From positions 1 to 58,886 of the forward strand of contig JAQGHA010000003.1 in assembly GCA_028289065.1 (NCBI GenBank): 58,886 nucleotides of DNA, written 5' to 3'. Below are positions 35,282 to 43,941 of this stretch, one piece after another. Under the pieces are notes generated by a model. It worked only from the letters and a program-made list of their open reading frames with translations, made no database searches and had not been told where the DNA came from. Every line of letters begins with the position of its first letter. Positions within the stretch are counted from its first letter, which is position 1. The DNA is from Candidatus Saccharimonadota bacterium (GTDB lineage: Bacteria > Patescibacteriota > Saccharimonadia > Saccharimonadales > Saccharimonadaceae). The translations under genes and the position numbers were made by a program.

Positions 35282-36544
35282 TTACACACCCTTGTTATTG
35301 TCGTTCATTTCCACGAACTTGGCACTCATAGTTGGATTACCGCGTGTGAGCTTTTTTACCGTCAATTCATCAGCTTTATTATTAGCAATTCTCAAATTAT
35401 CTTCAGAACGCAAAAGGTTTTCTTTCGTTTTTTGTAATTGCTTAATCGAATTATCGATACTGTCTATAGCCGTCTTAAACTTTTCCGATGCTAAGCGATA
35501 ATTACGCCCAAACGAATCACGGAAATCGTCTAACTGGCTTTCGAAGTTTGTAACATCAATATTTTGGGCTTTTACTAAAGCCAGTTCTGATTTGTATTTC
35601 AAAGAATTAAGCGCCGCGTTGCGTAACAGCGTAATCATCGGAATGAAAAACTGCGGGCGAATAACGTACATTTTTGGGTACTTGTGAGAGACGTCAACGA
35701 TGCCCGTATTGTACAGTTCGTTATCTGCTTCAAGTAACGTTACGAGCACGGCGTACTCACACTTCTTTTCGCTGCGGTCTTTATCAAGTTCACGCAAAAA
35801 GTCTTCGTTCTTTTTCTTTGTAGCAGTCTCGTCACCTTCGTTTTTCATCTCAAACATTATTGAAATAATTTCATTGCCGGCTTCATCGGTTTCGCGGTAT
35901 ATATAATCACCCTTACTACCAGTTGTAGCATCATTGTCTTTTTCAAAATAAGCATTCGGAAAAGCCGTGGCGCGCAGTTTATTAAATTCAATCTCACAAT
36001 GCTGCTCAAGGGTCTCACCTACCATTTTTGTAGACAGCTTGGCTTTCATATCTTTGTAGTAGGCAATCATTTCATCTTTAGACTTGAGTTCGTTTTCAAA
36101 CTTCTCTTTAAGGGAAGTTTCTAGAAGCTGTTTTTCGGTGTCCTTGGTTTTTAATTCGCCAACTAGTAGGTCACGTTCTTTCTCAACTTTATTGACCGCT
36201 TCGGTTAAGGCTAATTTCTTTTCAGATTCAATCGTTTGTAGTTCAGCTTTTAATTCAGAGAGTTCCGCATTCTTTTTAGCTTCAATCTGCGCAACTGCGA
36301 ATTCCTTTTGGGCTTTTAGTTCCGCGATTTCGGCATCTTTTTTAGCTGCACTGGCCTGCAGTTCGTTTTTAGTATTTGCTTCGGCAAGTTTAACAGCATT
36401 TTCTTTATCCCGTTCAAGCATATGAACACGCTCCATTAATTCTTTTTCGAATTCGTGGTCACGGACTTGCTTTAGGATATCAGCAAAACCAGCCTCATCA
36501 ACTTTGAAGGCTTTTTTGCAGTGGGGGCAGATAATCTCGTTCAT
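35282..36544 (-). CDS. DUF2130 domain protein
   Basis: 420 residues. N-terminal zinc-ribbon-like start ([14 protein letters not shown]), a long charged coiled coil (about 30-165) and a C-terminal domain with [48 protein letters not shown] and [20 protein letters not shown]-type segments; this matches DUF2130, predicted to have a nuclease-like fold. Cytoplasmic. TATAAT (36551-36556) ends 6 bases before the ATG. Confidence 0.88.
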   Translation of the reverse strand: MNEIICPHCKKAFKVDEAGFADILKQVRDHEFEKELMERVHMLERDKENAVKLAEANTKNELQASAAKKDAEIAELKAQKEFAVAQIEAKKNAELSELKAELQTIESEKKLALTEAVNKVEKERDLLVGELKTKDTEKQLLETSLKEKFENELKSKDEMIAYYKDMKAKLSTKMVGETLEQHCEIEFNKLRATAFPNAYFEKDNDATTGSKGDYIYRETDEAGNEIISIMFEMKNEGDETATKKKNEDFLRELDKDRSEKKCEYAVLVTLLEADNELYNTGIVDVSHKYPKMYVIRPQFFIPMITLLRNAALNSLKYKSELALVKAQNIDVTNFESQLDDFRDSFGRNYRLASEKFKTAIDSIDNSIKQLQKTKENLLRSEDNLRIANNKADELTVKKLTRGNPTMSAKFVEMNDNNKGV

Positions 36545-36550
36545 TACCCT

Positions 36551-36556
36551 ATTATA
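36551..36556 (-). promoter_or_regulatory. Predicted -10 (TATAAT) of a leaderless transcript
   Basis: The hexamer ends 6 bases before the DUF2130 ATG at 36544; AGGACA at 36574-36579 sits 17 bases upstream as a -35. Confidence 0.6.
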
Positions 36557-36593
36557 GCTTCGAATTTAAAGAGTGTCCTACTATTTGCAACTA

Positions 36594-37220
36594 TTACACA
36601 TCTATCGCATCTATCCAGGCTGTACCCGGAGCCGTCAATGCCCTGGCACAGACATTAACATTGCCATGAACTTTATGCGCTTCGCCACTAGGGCAGGCTT
36701 GGCTATCCAAGGCGTAAAATAAATATGCACCTGGGTGACTCACTTGAGTTTGGCTAGAAACAGCGGCATATACAACCCCTTTCATCACCTTTGTACCATT
36801 AGTGAGGGTTTTCATTGCACCCGAACCTGCGGAGGCGTTTTGTCTTAATAATACCGGTGTTGGTGTAGGTTTCGTAGGTTGCGGTGGGACTGTTTTAAAT
36901 TCAGACGTCCAACCATCAGCTACAATCATCCCCCGCTCACACATTCCAACTCCCAAGCCGTAGGCGGAATCGTCAGGGAAATCATTTACGGTAGTCCCAA
37001 GGCATGTCCAGTCATCTGGAAGCTTATCACTCGTAACTTGATATAATCTGATAATTTTTTCCCAGTTAGAAACACTCGATAATACTATCGAATTAGACGC
37101 ACGTCTTTGTATACCGTTATAGCTCACTATAGTGATTGCTGCCAAGATTGCGATGACAACAACGACAATCAGCAGTTCGACGATAGTGAAGCCTTTGTCT
37201 TGCTTCTGCTGTGTCCTCAT
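36594..37220 (-). CDS. Type IV pilin/pseudopilin-like protein
   Basis: 208 residues. A prepilin start (QQKQDKGFTIVELLIVVVVIAILAAI) has G before F at the peptidase site and Glu at +5, followed by the long N-terminal helix. The rest is a beta-rich globular head with several Cys residues (TCLG, MCERG, ACPSG, VCARAL) that could form disulfides. It would need a prepilin peptidase and pilus ATPase encoded elsewhere. A TATACT hexamer (37230-37235) ends 9 bases before the ATG. It is not beside other pilus genes. Confidence 0.88.
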   Translation of the reverse strand: MRTQQKQDKGFTIVELLIVVVVIAILAAITIVSYNGIQRRASNSIVLSSVSNWEKIIRLYQVTSDKLPDDWTCLGTTVNDFPDDSAYGLGVGMCERGMIVADGWTSEFKTVPPQPTKPTPTPVLLRQNASAGSGAMKTLTNGTKVMKGVVYAAVSSQTQVSHPGAYLFYALDSQACPSGEAHKVHGNVNVCARALTAPGTAWIDAIDV

Positions 37221-37283
37221 ATAAGACTTAGTATAGCATGAGCTTCTTAGCTATCAGATCTCTATCTCTATGAATGTTGTAGT

Positions 37284-38081
37284 TTATGTGCGTTTAAATG
37301 TAATGGCAACGATTACAGCTAACAGTAGAAATATACTACCAATCACCAGTGCAGGTGCAGCAAACGGTAAAGTATTGGCAGTGAGCGGCGGAGCAATACC
37401 TGTGTTTGGAAGGGTAGGTGTTGATGCATTACCAGGCGCAGTTAAAGGTGTGCCATCGTATGTATAGATAGAACCCGCAAGCGCTGCGGCGGCAAATTTA
37501 TAGCCGTCGGCACTTGAGGTAATAGCGATCCAATCTCGTGAACCGGCAGTTGTTTGTTCGGTCCATGTAAGGCCAGAATCAGTTGAAGTATAGATTGAGC
37601 CACCAGCTGTAGACACTGCGGCGAGCTTTGTTCCATCAGTACTAGAAGTTATGGACCTCCACTCTCGTGAACCGGCAGTTGTTTGTGCAGTCCAGGTAAC
37701 TCCAGAATCCGTAGAGGTATAAACCAACCCAGAGCGAGCTGTAGCAGCCAACTTTGTACCGTCCGCACTTGAAACAATAGCTTGCCAGTTGCGTGAACCA
37801 GCGGCGGTTCGCTCAATCCAGGTTGCGCCGGAGTCTGTAGAGGTATAGATAAATCCGCCAAGCACGGCTGCTGCAAGTTTTGTGCCATCGGTACTTGAAG
37901 CTATAGTCTGCCAATCCATTACAGCCGCTGTAGATTGTGTCCAGGTGCCATCGCCCGGAGCTGCATTTGCTCGAGTGGTCAAAACTGAAGCCACGCCACT
38001 TACTACTAATACTGCTGCAAACAAAGCTACCATCGTACGAGACATACGCTGTTTCAATTGACGAACATTAACAATATTCAT
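37284..38081 (-). CDS. Asp-box repeat surface protein with LPNTG anchor
   Basis: 265 residues. Signal peptide about 1-40 (ending ANAAPG), then four repeats of about 44 residues, three with an Asp-box STDSGxTW (about 81-88, 123-130, 167-173) and the pattern W..I.SS.DGTKLAA. LPNTG at 224-228 is followed by a membrane helix at about 241-262 and KRT, a sortase signal. Asp-box repeats build beta-propellers in sialidases and adhesins; no catalytic residues are evident, so a binding role is more likely. The neighbouring sortase at 33534 is a candidate anchor enzyme. Confidence 0.75.
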   Translation of the reverse strand: MNIVNVRQLKQRMSRTMVALFAAVLVVSGVASVLTTRANAAPGDGTWTQSTAAVMDWQTIASSTDGTKLAAAVLGGFIYTSTDSGATWIERTAAGSRNWQAIVSSADGTKLAATARSGLVYTSTDSGVTWTAQTTAGSREWRSITSSTDGTKLAAVSTAGGSIYTSTDSGLTWTEQTTAGSRDWIAITSSADGYKFAAAALAGSIYTYDGTPLTAPGNASTPTLPNTGIAPPLTANTLPFAAPALVIGSIFLLLAVIVAITFKRT

Positions 38082-38233
38082 TTTTATTTTCCTACCACTC
38101 TTTTTTTATTTTACCCGAACATTTTCCGAAGCTCTCTTGTATACCTAACCACTACTATAAATAAACCATAAGTACAATAGTGGAATTTTCGAACGTTTTA
38201 TAAAGTGACAGGTTGTTATAAAAAGATTGCTGG

Positions 38234-38704
38234 CTACACTTCGTCGTGTGTACCAAATAAGGAATCTATTTCCTTGGTAAATTCGCGAGCTTTAACCTCT
38301 ACAGTTATAGCGTTAGCCGCGTCAACTGCAACCCGAGTAAGCCGTTCATCATCCACATGCTCTGCCCCAGCGTTCTGGTTAGAATTAAACTGGTTTTTCA
38401 AGATTTCCGGCATAACTGACGAGCTACCTTGGCGTAATAGTTCAGCCAAGCGTTCGGCTTGTTCAGGATACACCGTTAAGCGTTCCTGTTGGACTTGATC
38501 CAGTCGCATATAATCAAGCAGAAACCTGGCGTCTTCAGAGTCCATGACCAATTGAAATGCATTTAACGCAAGATTCGCGAGCGCTGCACGATTCGCTTCA
38601 GATTCTTCACGAGTCTCTGAAATGAGCAGTAATCTTTCGGTGGGCTCACCGGATGCAAACCGCTCCTTCTGACCAGAGGCTGATTCACTATTTTGGAATT
38701 TCAT
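38234..38704 (-). CDS. Unknown cytoplasmic helical protein
   Basis: 156 residues, highly charged, mostly helical: TREESEANRAALANLALNAFQLVMDSEDARFLLDYM then a Gln/Asn-rich linker and a basic/acidic C-terminus. No known motif or signal. TATAGT (38711-38716) ends 6 bases before the ATG, which supports the start and expression as a separate transcript. Confidence 0.6.
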   Translation of the reverse strand: MKFQNSESASGQKERFASGEPTERLLLISETREESEANRAALANLALNAFQLVMDSEDARFLLDYMRLDQVQQERLTVYPEQAERLAELLRQGSSSVMPEILKNQFNSNQNAGAEHVDDERLTRVAVDAANAITVEVKAREFTKEIDSLFGTHDEV

Positions 38705-38847
38705 AAATAAACTATACTACAATTTCGTAATATTACAATTATATTGTGTAGTTTCAGTTTTCAGTAGCCTAAAACCAGAATACGCTTCTGAACTTAAGTA
38801 ACTGCCAAGCGGTTGGGTTCTGTGTATGTCTGACGTCCTCAGCAAAG

Positions 38848-39030
38848 TTAAAATGCTTGAACTACAAAATAGATGAAAGCCGCAATAAGTAACAACGAGA
38901 TTACCGAGATAGCGATCGCTACAGCTACTGGCATCTTCTGGCGTTGCTTGGCGTCAGGAAATTCCCCACCAGTAAATAGTATTGGAATATATATTATTAT
39001 GTGCGCGAAATAACGTAAGGCTGGTTTCAT
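38848..39030 (-). CDS. Small two-helix membrane protein
   Basis: 60 residues with an N-terminal hydrophobic segment (YFAHIIIYIPILFT), a polar loop (GGEFPDAKQRQK) and a C-terminal membrane helix (VAVAIAISVISLLLIAAFIYFVV). Homology unknown. TATAAT at 39037-39042 ends 6 bases before the ATG, a good promoter that supports a real gene rather than a chance frame. Confidence 0.55.
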   Translation of the reverse strand: MKPALRYFAHIIIYIPILFTGGEFPDAKQRQKMPVAVAIAISVISLLLIAAFIYFVVQAF

Positions 39031-39036
39031 AGGTGA

Positions 39037-39042
39037 ATTATA
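39037..39042 (-). promoter_or_regulatory. Predicted -10 (TATAAT) of a leaderless transcript
   Basis: The hexamer ends 6 bases before the ATG at 39030 with no ribosome site between. Confidence 0.5.
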
Positions 39043-39115
39043 GCAAACAAAGATGCTTTTATTATTTCTTGCTAGAATAGCAATAAGACTAACTATTCAC
39101 TTGGGGGAATAATCT

Positions 39116-39553
39116 ATGGCAACTATCAATCCTTACATAAACTTCAACGGAAATGCTGAAGAAGCTTTCAACTTATATAAATCTGTATTTGGCGGCGAAT
39201 TCACCAATGTTGTACGTTTCAAAGACCTCGCAAGCGCTGACTTTCCTGTACCAGAAAACGAAGCGGATAAAATTATGCGGATAGTCTTACCGATTGGTGG
39301 CAACACATTAATAGCCAACGATGTACCTGAAAGTATGGGGCCAGTAAACGAAAACGAAAACCGGTCTAAAATATCAGTAACTACCGAGAGTCGAGATGAA
39401 GCTGACGCCATTTTTAACGGCCTTACCGTCGATGGAACGGTTGAAATGCCTATGGACGAGAGCCCATGGGGTACGTATTTTGGTATGTTTAGAGATAAGT
39501 ATGGAATTGAGTGGACGGTGGAGTTTGATTCGAAGGGTAACCCGCAAGCGTAA
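39116..39553 (+). CDS. VOC/PhnB-like protein
   Basis: 145 residues. INPYINFNGNAEEAFNLYKSVFGGEF, the PhnB-like start, is followed by ADKIMRIVLPIGGNTLIANDVP and WGTYFGMFRDKYGIEWTVEF. The fold is a glyoxalase/VOC dimer that can bind a metal; the function of this subgroup is mostly unknown. GGGGGA lies before the ATG. It is intact, unlike the relative at 7139-7591. Confidence 0.88.
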   Translation: MATINPYINFNGNAEEAFNLYKSVFGGEFTNVVRFKDLASADFPVPENEADKIMRIVLPIGGNTLIANDVPESMGPVNENENRSKISVTTESRDEADAIFNGLTVDGTVEMPMDESPWGTYFGMFRDKYGIEWTVEFDSKGNPQA

Positions 39554-39554
39554 T

Positions 39555-40772
39555 TTACTCAACATCTAGCTTAAAGCTATGTTTTTTACCAATTTTAAGA
39601 ATATCACCATTTTGAACGCTAACAACCTCAGATTCGGGCTCGATACGAATATCATTTATACGCACCGCGCCTTGGGCTACGAGTCGTCGCGCAGCACCCC
39701 TACTATCAACTATTTTCGCAGTTACAATAGTATCTATTAAATTCAGCGGCGTACTTACGGTAAGGCTTTGAATATCGTCAGAAATCATCTTTTGACTAAC
39801 TTCTGAAATCCAATCACTCCGCGCTTTCTTAGAAGCTTCCTCTCCGTGATACATTCGAACAATTTCCGTGGCAAGTGCAAGTTTAACATCGCGAGGATTT
39901 TCTCCATCAGCGAGGCGCTTACGATACGAATCAACTTCTTCAAGACTCAAGCGAGTACAGTCAATAAACACCTGTATTATACCGGCGTCGGCGAGTTGCA
40001 TGGTCTTAATAAACATAGACCATGGTGTTTCATCTAAACCAACACCAGTCCCAAGACTTTTACTCATAAGTTTCTCACCAGTTATAGGGTTTTCCAAAAG
40101 AGTTGTGGCTATAACGAACTTCTCTTTATTTTTAAGTCGCTTTAAAAGTGTTCGCCCAGCAAGCATATTGAAGGTTTGGTCAGTACCACCAATTTCAACA
40201 TCTACCTCAAGTGCTACCGAGTCGTAGCCTTGCATAAGAGGGTAAAAAAATTCGTGAACGTATAATGGCTTTTCGGCCGCAATGCGTTTTTTGAACGCAT
40301 CCCTGTCAACCATTTGTTGAACTGTAAAATTAGAAGCAAGCTCAACGATTTCTGCAAAAGTAAGCTTTGAAAGCCATTCTGAATTAAATTTGAATTCGAT
40401 TGGGTTGACTGTATCTTCAAAATTTAGAATTTTACCAATCTGCTGTTTAAATGATTTGAGATTTACTAGAACCTCTTCAGGTGTCAGCTGCACCCGCATT
40501 GATGTCTTGTCGCTTGGATCACCGATCATTGCTGTGAAGTCCCCTACAAGGACAATAATCTTATGACCTAGTGCATGAAGGCGCTCCATTAAGAGGTAGT
40601 TTGTAGAATGGCCAAGATGCACATAATCAGCCGTAGGATCAATACCTACATAGAAAGAAAGGCGTCGCCCGCTCAATAATTGCTCACGAAGCCCTTCTTT
40701 GGTTGGAATGACTTCGGCAATCGAACGAGTCAATATTTCTTCGATTGCTAAAGGGTCTGTGTTTACGGTCAT
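39555..40772 (-). CDS. tyrS: Tyrosyl-tRNA synthetase
   Basis: 405 residues. Class I signature HLGH (52-55) in GIDPTADYVHLGH, KMSKS as LMSKSLGTG, and tyrosine-pocket residues Tyr41, Tyr177, Gln181, Asp184 (FYPLMQGYDSV) and Gln199 (GGTDQ), all as in canonical TyrRS. A C-terminal S4 RNA-binding domain (ARRLVAQGAVRINDI) is present. It charges tRNA-Tyr in translation. GGAG lies 7 bases before the ATG. This is probably the housekeeping enzyme; a paralogue lies at 43942. Confidence 0.95.
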   Translation of the reverse strand: MTVNTDPLAIEEILTRSIAEVIPTKEGLREQLLSGRRLSFYVGIDPTADYVHLGHSTNYLLMERLHALGHKIIVLVGDFTAMIGDPSDKTSMRVQLTPEEVLVNLKSFKQQIGKILNFEDTVNPIEFKFNSEWLSKLTFAEIVELASNFTVQQMVDRDAFKKRIAAEKPLYVHEFFYPLMQGYDSVALEVDVEIGGTDQTFNMLAGRTLLKRLKNKEKFVIATTLLENPITGEKLMSKSLGTGVGLDETPWSMFIKTMQLADAGIIQVFIDCTRLSLEEVDSYRKRLADGENPRDVKLALATEIVRMYHGEEASKKARSDWISEVSQKMISDDIQSLTVSTPLNLIDTIVTAKIVDSRGAARRLVAQGAVRINDIRIEPESEVVSVQNGDILKIGKKHSFKLDVE

Positions 40773-40864
40773 GAAAGCTCCATACTTTTAACTAAGTCTT
40801 ACGTGTAGTTATCATTTTAACACGATAAACCTTACCCCATAGAGACTCAAACACATAAAGTTGA

Positions 40865-40870
40865 TATAAT
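40865..40870 (+). promoter_or_regulatory. Predicted -10 (TATAAT) of a leaderless transcript
   Basis: TATAAT ends 9 bases before the ATG at 40880; no Shine-Dalgarno between. Confidence 0.5.
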
Positions 40871-40879
40871 TCAAAATAC

Positions 40880-41443
40880 ATGAACAAATTACACACAGCC
40901 GAAGACATAGTCGCCGTATTAGCGGCTAATGAATCGTTCGTCAGTTTCCTCAAGCTCATAGATAGCCAGGTTCAACATCCGTGGTGTGTTTTTGGCGGAC
41001 AGCTGCGAAATATCGTCTGGGATCACATTCACGAAAATACGCATCCAACTCAATCAAAAGATATTGATGTAGCAATTTTTGCACCCGATAGTAAACTCTT
41101 GGAACTATCTTTGCAGAATATACTTTATTCACACATTCCAGCGTATCACTGGGATATAGAAAACTTCGCCTATTCACATAATGACAATAATGATACGCCA
41201 TACTCGACGCTAGATGAAGGCCTATCAAAACAGCTTATGACAATTATGAGCATCGGGGCAACACTTGATTCAGGTGGCAACATCAGACTTATCGCACCAC
41301 TTGGCGCTGAAGACCTCCTAACCTGTACTATTCGACCAACGCCCATTATTTACGAGCATCCCGAACGCATATCAATGATTATCGACAAGATAGAAGCGAA
41401 ACATTGGAAGCAACAATGGCCACTGCTTCAGATTAATTTATAA
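40880..41443 (+). CDS. Nucleotidyltransferase-like protein (NTP_transf_6/DUF925 type)
   Basis: 187 residues. WCVFGGQLRNIVWDHIHENTHPTQSKDIDVAIFAPD gives the GGxxRNxxWD and DIDV motif of DUF925-type nucleotidyltransferase-fold proteins; DIDV has the paired Asp that bind metal. The C-terminus is a helical region ending EAKHWKQQWPLLQ. Substrate unknown. Its stop overlaps the stop of the decarboxylase gene by 11 bases. TATAAT lies 9 bases before the ATG. Confidence 0.75.
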   Translation: MNKLHTAEDIVAVLAANESFVSFLKLIDSQVQHPWCVFGGQLRNIVWDHIHENTHPTQSKDIDVAIFAPDSKLLELSLQNILYSHIPAYHWDIENFAYSHNDNNDTPYSTLDEGLSKQLMTIMSIGATLDSGGNIRLIAPLGAEDLLTCTIRPTPIIYEHPERISMIIDKIEAKHWKQQWPLLQINL

Positions 41444-43118
41444 GCTGAGCTTGATCGAATTCTTTTTTAGCATCAATAATATAATCAATCAGGAAATTGA
41501 TGGTTTCTGAGGTGTTATTTACACCAAGTAAATAAATTCTAAAGGCTACAACGGGCGTACCGTTATGGTTATAAAATGATGCCGACGATTTGCTAAAAGC
41601 AATTCGAGGGTCGTTTCCTTCATGATTCGTAAACCACTTATAGAAATCGGCCGTATACTTCGTATTCTGCGCTAGAATTACGTCGTCAACAAGCTCTTTC
41701 TCGTGCTCCGCGACAGGGTCTGGGCCAGAAATGATGCTTCTCAAGAATACGTCAGTCGACTGCACACCAACATTCTCAATAACAATACCATTGTCGTTAA
41801 GTTTTTTATGCTGTTGAACGAAAATATCGCGCATTGCTAATGAGTGGCCAAGTAACACCTGGTACCCCTCTTTGCCAATTGATTGAAGTGTTTTCCAGGT
41901 CGCAATTATGTTTGCGGTTGATCGAGACGTCTCGAGCGTATATACCCCTGGGTTATACTCTTCATCATCATGAAATAAAGGTGTCATGATATCCTTCTGT
42001 CGCTTCAAAAGGTTAAAATCTTCCTTATCTTTAAAAATCACCATACTGGAGTTATACGGAATGTATCCAGTTTTATGGAAATCAATTCCGAATGAATCGG
42101 CAAAGTGAAACTTAGAAGCTTTCTCTGCATTCACCCTAGCATCGTTCAATACTCGTTCGCTAAATTCAAGAGGGTTGCCATCAAAATCATAGTCTACAAA
42201 GTTCAACCAGACCCAGCCTAGTACACTATCAACGTGAATATGAGGTTTGTAACTAAGCTTGAACTCTGCAACAAGCCTTTCGCGAATATTATAAATCTCT
42301 TCGATGTCATCAATAGCCATGTTTGAAGTTGTTCCACCAACTCCTTCAATACAGGCAATCTTCTTACCTGCTAATAAAGCTTCTCGACAGGTCTTTTCAA
42401 GTTCGACCAAATCAGTTGTTTGGTTGATATTAGTCTTAACTTGGTAATAATTATCTTGACCAATGCCGGTCCAGTTGGTTGCAGACTGTTGACTATAATG
42501 TGAAGCAACGTTACCAATAACCACCGCTTCTCCATCAACTAGGCCTTTCAAGAGATGGCTAGGTACAGCCTTAGCAAGACCTACTTTAATTGCATAAAGG
42601 TTTGTGCCCGTACCTCCAAAAGTAAATACCCCAGAAGAAACATCAGGATCCATGCCAGCCATTTTGGAAAAAGCTGCTGCACAGGCAATTTCGTCTTTCA
42701 AACCCTCTCCGGCATCTTCACCGGTGACCGCATTCCCCATATATAAAGATGCTGCTATATATGTAGAAAGATAAATAAAGTTTGGCTGAGGAATAACATT
42801 CTTAACCATGAAAGGGCTATGGGCTTTGACCGATCGCTGCATATTGTCTGATACTGATTCAACGGATGCATTGTGATTAAACTGATATTTATCGGTTATT
42901 TCCGAGGTCGCAACAACTTCCGAAAGATGCCTATTTTCACCTGAAGGGTAGAGTGGGCCAGGTCCTTGGTTTTTTATGATACTATCAACAGCTGATTTCG
43001 TGAGTGCAATGAGTTTATCTGAATTCTGCCCATCTGCTTCAAGAAACAAGTTTTGACGCATGTCTTGAAGAATGTTTTGATATTTATTACCTTCACTGCT
43101 CACGATATCTGGCTCCAA
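41433..43118 (-). CDS. Group II PLP-dependent decarboxylase, tyrosine/glutamate decarboxylase type
   Basis: 561 residues from a TTG start with a leaderless-type promoter. PLP-fold segments: FTFGGTGTNLYAIKVGL, HIHVDSVLGW, and the PLP lysine in DFHKTGYIPYNSS; DFHKxGYIPYxS also occurs in bacterial tyrosine decarboxylase. The enzyme removes the alpha-carboxyl of an amino acid to make an amine. HVDAAYGG is changed to HVDSVLGW, so the substrate is uncertain. Bacterial tyrosine decarboxylation loci often contain a tyrS, and here two TyrRS genes flank it. No amine antiporter is nearby. Confidence 0.85.
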   Translation of the reverse strand: MEPDIVSSEGNKYQNILQDMRQNLFLEADGQNSDKLIALTKSAVDSIIKNQGPGPLYPSGENRHLSEVVATSEITDKYQFNHNASVESVSDNMQRSVKAHSPFMVKNVIPQPNFIYLSTYIAASLYMGNAVTGEDAGEGLKDEIACAAAFSKMAGMDPDVSSGVFTFGGTGTNLYAIKVGLAKAVPSHLLKGLVDGEAVVIGNVASHYSQQSATNWTGIGQDNYYQVKTNINQTTDLVELEKTCREALLAGKKIACIEGVGGTTSNMAIDDIEEIYNIRERLVAEFKLSYKPHIHVDSVLGWVWLNFVDYDFDGNPLEFSERVLNDARVNAEKASKFHFADSFGIDFHKTGYIPYNSSMVIFKDKEDFNLLKRQKDIMTPLFHDDEEYNPGVYTLETSRSTANIIATWKTLQSIGKEGYQVLLGHSLAMRDIFVQQHKKLNDNGIVIENVGVQSTDVFLRSIISGPDPVAEHEKELVDDVILAQNTKYTADFYKWFTNHEGNDPRIAFSKSSASFYNHNGTPVVAFRIYLLGVNNTSETINFLIDYIIDAKKEFDQAQLIN

Positions 43119-43127
43119 AAACTAATC

Positions 43128-43133
43128 AATATA
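43128..43133 (-). promoter_or_regulatory. Predicted -10 (TATATT) of the decarboxylase gene
   Basis: TATATT ends 9 bases before the TTG at 43118, facing away from the EEP gene promoter in the same 63-base gap. Confidence 0.4.
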
Positions 43134-43166
43134 TATTCATCATACTGTATTTACGGGAAAATCAAT

Positions 43167-43172
43167 TATAAT
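43167..43172 (+). promoter_or_regulatory. Predicted -10 (TATAAT) of the EEP gene
   Basis: TATAAT ends 9 bases before the ATG at 43182. This supports that start over the in-frame ATG at 43053, which lies inside the divergent gene. Confidence 0.5.
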
Positions 43173-43181
43173 TACACCTAT

Positions 43182-43910
43182 ATGCTTACAGTGCTCAGTT
43201 TTAATATAGGAAATTACACCGCTCATGACGCGCGTGATCTTGCGCGTCTTATAAGCGAGGCACGTGCTGATATCATTGGTTTGTATGAAGTGACCTGGAT
43301 AGAAGATAAGACTGCCGTAGCATCTTTAATGCAAGATCTAGAAACACCGTATAGCGCTACTGGGATGTCATCACATACCCAGAATCACACGCTTCTGCTT
43401 TCTAAATACCCTTTCCTTCACACCGACACATTCATTACCTTGCAAAATTCTGGCTTAAGCACAAAAATCGACACTAACCTAGGCATCATTACTCTCGCTG
43501 CTATACATTTAGCACCTTCACCAGAACAAAGCAGGTTAAAAGAACTCTCAGAAGTGATGAGTACCATCGACGACCCTTCTGTGCCCAGTATGATAATTGG
43601 CGACCTGAATGCCGTATCAAAAGGCGATCCGGTTGATTACTCCGCCATACCCGTAGAAGCGCCTACTTACGAAGTCACAGAAACAATCAAACAAGCCGGC
43701 TTTACCGATATAGGCCATGCTTTATCAACAGTATTTATGCCAACAGTGCCTATAACTCAGGATGACGGAATTGAATTTCATAACCTTCGCCTAGATTACA
43801 TGTATATTAACCAAATACTATCAGATCATAAATACGAGTACCGTGTATTGGCCTCAGGCAACCCTCACAATCTGTCAGATCATCTCCCAATCGTTAGCAT
43901 AATCTATTGA
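43182..43910 (+). CDS. Endonuclease/exonuclease/phosphatase family protein
   Basis: 242 residues. Motifs: LSFNIGN, DIIGLYEV (metal Glu), AIHLAPSPEQ, MIIGDLNAVS (GDLN), RLDYMYI (general RxDY) and LSDHLPIV. No signal peptide. The substrate is unknown. It is divergent from the decarboxylase gene and upstream of tyrS2; the tyrS2 -35 lies over its stop codon. Confidence 0.88.
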   Translation: MLTVLSFNIGNYTAHDARDLARLISEARADIIGLYEVTWIEDKTAVASLMQDLETPYSATGMSSHTQNHTLLLSKYPFLHTDTFITLQNSGLSTKIDTNLGIITLAAIHLAPSPEQSRLKELSEVMSTIDDPSVPSMIIGDLNAVSKGDPVDYSAIPVEAPTYEVTETIKQAGFTDIGHALSTVFMPTVPITQDDGIEFHNLRLDYMYINQILSDHKYEYRVLASGNPHNLSDHLPIVSIIY

Positions 43911-43935
43911 CTTATATTGGTTTTAATGTTAAAAT
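43907..43935 (+). promoter_or_regulatory. Consensus promoter of tyrS2, predicted leaderless
   Basis: TTGACT (43907-43912), a 17-base spacer and TAAAAT (43930-43935), ending 6 bases before the ATG at 43942. The predicted transcription start falls on or next to the A of ATG. The -35 overlaps the stop codon of the previous gene. Confidence 0.65.
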
Positions 43936-43941
43936 TACCTT

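Noticed and set aside
40773-40879. T-box riboswitch before tyrS
   Set aside because: The T-box core sequence and specifier loop pattern were not found; a normal GGAG ribosome site precedes the ATG.
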